Position numbers and translations under genes: made by a program
Notes under the pieces: model-generated
Databases searched by the model: none
Seen by the model: the letters and a program-made list of their open reading frames with translations, nothing else
What the model was told of the DNA's origin: nothing
DNA from: Blautia wexlerae
Lineage (GTDB): Bacteria > Bacillota > Clostridia > Lachnospirales > Lachnospiraceae
Assembly (NCBI RefSeq): GCF_013300825.1
Contig: NZ_JAAIMY010000014.1
Span: 1-64,000 of the forward strand
Direction of reading: 5' to 3'
Length of the DNA: 64,000 bases
Shown here: piece by piece, positions 62,975 to 64,000 of the stretch
How positions within the stretch are numbered: the first letter of the stretch is position 1
How the letters are laid out: the number at the start of each line of letters is the position of its first letter

Positions 62975-63346
62975 TTATTTAAGGTTAACCTTAGCACCTT
63001 CAGCTTCAAGTTTTGTTTTGATATCTTCAGCTTCTGCTTTGGATGCGCCTTCTTTAACAACCTTAGGAGCTCCGTCAACCATTTCTTTAGCTTCTTTAAG
63101 ACCTAAGCCAGTTACTTCACGAACAACTTTGATAACTTTAACTTTGTTTGGTCCAACTTCTGCAAGTTCTACATCGAACTCATCTTTCTCTTCTGCTGCT
63201 TCTGCTGCTCCAGCTGCTGCTACTACAACACCTGCTGCTGCGGATACACCAAATTCTTCTTCACAAGCTTTTACTAAGTCGTTTAATTCTAATACAGATA
63301 ATTCTTTGATTGCTGCAATAAATTCTTCTGTTGTTAATTTTGCCAT
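62975..63346 (-). CDS. rplL: Ribosomal protein L7/L12
   Basis: The 123-residue stalk protein has the N-terminal dimer helix ([34 protein letters not shown]), an Ala/Gly/Glu hinge ([22 protein letters not shown]) and the C-terminal domain ([30 protein letters not shown]). Factor-binding surface is intact. GGAGGGAA precedes the ATG. It follows rplJ with a 111-base gap containing a hairpin (63389-63426). Confidence 0.98.
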   Translation of the reverse strand: MAKLTTEEFIAAIKELSVLELNDLVKACEEEFGVSAAAGVVVAAAGAAEAAEEKDEFDVELAEVGPNKVKVIKVVREVTGLGLKEAKEMVDGAPKVVKEGASKAEAEDIKTKLEAEGAKVNLK

Positions 63347-63376
63347 TTTAAATTCCCTCCATATAATATTATTTCA

Positions 63377-63430
63377 ATTCGGTAACTCTTCAGCATCCTC
63401 GTGGATGGTGATTTTCGAATAGTTACTAGA
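63377..63430 (-). other. Intercistronic stem-loop rplJ-rplL
   Basis: GGTAACT and AGTTACT near the edges pair around a smaller CATCC-TCGT-GGATG hairpin. No T-run is present. It may influence the higher translation of rplL relative to rplJ; that role is inference. Confidence 0.4.
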
Positions 63431-63457
63431 TTCGTTTTATGCCTCTGGCATTAAAAA

Positions 63458-63961
63458 TTATTCAGCTGCTGCTTCAGAGCCGTTTTTCTCAGCGATCTGA
63501 TTAAGCACACGAGCGAAGTTTGTAATCGGAGACTGGATGCTTCCAAGCAGTTTGCCAAGAAGTTCTTCTCTAGATGGGATTCCAGCCAGTGCCTGAATAC
63601 CTGCCTGATCGTTGTAGTTTCCTTCAACGATACCTGCAACTAATTCTAAAGCCGGTGCTTTCTTTGCGAATTTATCAAGGATTCTTGCAGGAGCAGTTGC
63701 GTCTGTAGCAGAGATTGCTATAGCGTTTGTTCCATGTAAGTGCTGGATAAGTTCTTCGCACTGAGTACCTTCGAATGCACGATGCATCATTGTGTTTTTG
63801 TATACTTTGTATACAACACCAGCTTCTCTTAATTCCTTACGTAAAGCAGTATCCTGTTCAACTGTAAGACCGCTGTAGTTAACAAGTACTACAGATTCTG
63901 CATCTTTCACGTTGTTGATGATTTCGTCTACGATTGGTTGTTTAAGTTCTACTTTTGCCAT
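63458..63961 (-). CDS. rplJ: Ribosomal protein L10
   Basis: The 167-residue stalk base protein shows AKVELKQPIVDEIINNVKDAESVVLVNYSGLTVEQDTALRKELREAGV and KNTMMHRAF, then the C-terminal helix that binds L12 dimers (ITNFARVLNQIAEKNG). I start at 63961 because AAGGAGGTG lies 9 bases upstream; an in-frame Met 12 bases earlier is less well placed. The L10 leader that normally regulates this operon would start at the window edge and cannot be assessed. Confidence 0.97.
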   Translation of the reverse strand: MAKVELKQPIVDEIINNVKDAESVVLVNYSGLTVEQDTALRKELREAGVVYKVYKNTMMHRAFEGTQCEELIQHLHGTNAIAISATDATAPARILDKFAKKAPALELVAGIVEGNYNDQAGIQALAGIPSREELLGKLLGSIQSPITNFARVLNQIAEKNGSEAAAE

Positions 63962-64000
63962 GAAATGGTACACCTCCTTATAGATTTTGTATACCGCTGC

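Overview
The window reads as the chromosome of a gut Lachnospiraceae-type Firmicute (Blautia/Ruminococcus-like). This is inferred from moderate-to-low GC, strong AGGAGG-type ribosome binding sites, a CotF-like spore coat protein, the Firmicute order rplJ-rplL-rpoB-rpoC and rpsL-rpsG-fusA-tuf, acidic tails on RpoB and RpoC, and mobile-element families typical of this group. No species can be named from the sequence alone.

Layout. 1-1.1 kb: the 5' part of a TnpB-like gene with a hairpin at its end, next to a truncated AraC-type regulator. 1.1-9.4 kb: ordinary chromosomal genes (CotF-like, MATE, SseB-like, small Cys-rich protein, a membrane-tethered MerR with YbjQ, NhaC, YitT, and a lipoprotein/ECF sigma/anti-sigma operon). 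9.5-12.9 kb: a second ECF sigma operon with an ABC exporter, whose sigma gene carries a one-base frameshift. 13.3-17.7 kb: a c-di-GMP-I riboswitch in front of a solute-binding protein fused to a 5'-nucleotidase C-terminal-like domain and a hybrid histidine kinase. 18-21.5 kb: a DUF3786 gene, then panD-panC-transporter behind a long leader with an upstream ORF and a terminator.

21.5-40.4 kb is accessory DNA wedged between the transporter gene and the 3' end of tuf. The right part (about 30.2-40.4 kb) is a mobilizable element with integrase, excisionase, repressor, RepA-like ATPase and MobV relaxase, flanked by a duplicated tuf 3' end plus terminator. Inside it sits a segment of about 2.4 kb bounded at both ends by truncated conjugative-transposon genes. 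That segment holds an RlmN/Cfr-family methyltransferase behind a macrolide-type leader peptide (MLHSMRIR) and terminators. The left part (21.6-30.1 kb) is a decayed relative with tnpV and ATPase relics, a two-component system with a secreted three-repeat protein, a cluster of small membrane proteins and type I toxin-antitoxin-like modules.

40.3-45.3 kb: the str operon and tuf. 45.4-48 kb: a 213-bp palindromic element, an amidase and a beta-lactamase-fold serine hydrolase. 48-50.6 kb: an eroded sucrose/fructan locus (GH32 intact, LacI and permease broken, operators kept). 50.8-54.8 kb: a Ser/Thr kinase, PP2C phosphatase and unknown 409-residue protein in one operon. 55-64 kb: rpoC, rpoB, rplL, rplJ.

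The least-explained structure is a 143-bp miniature inverted-repeat element. Three copies (1.7, 25.1 and 41.7 kb) are each flanked by their own perfect 8-bp target duplication, and two of the copies differ at a single base. A truncated relic lies at 18.8 kb.
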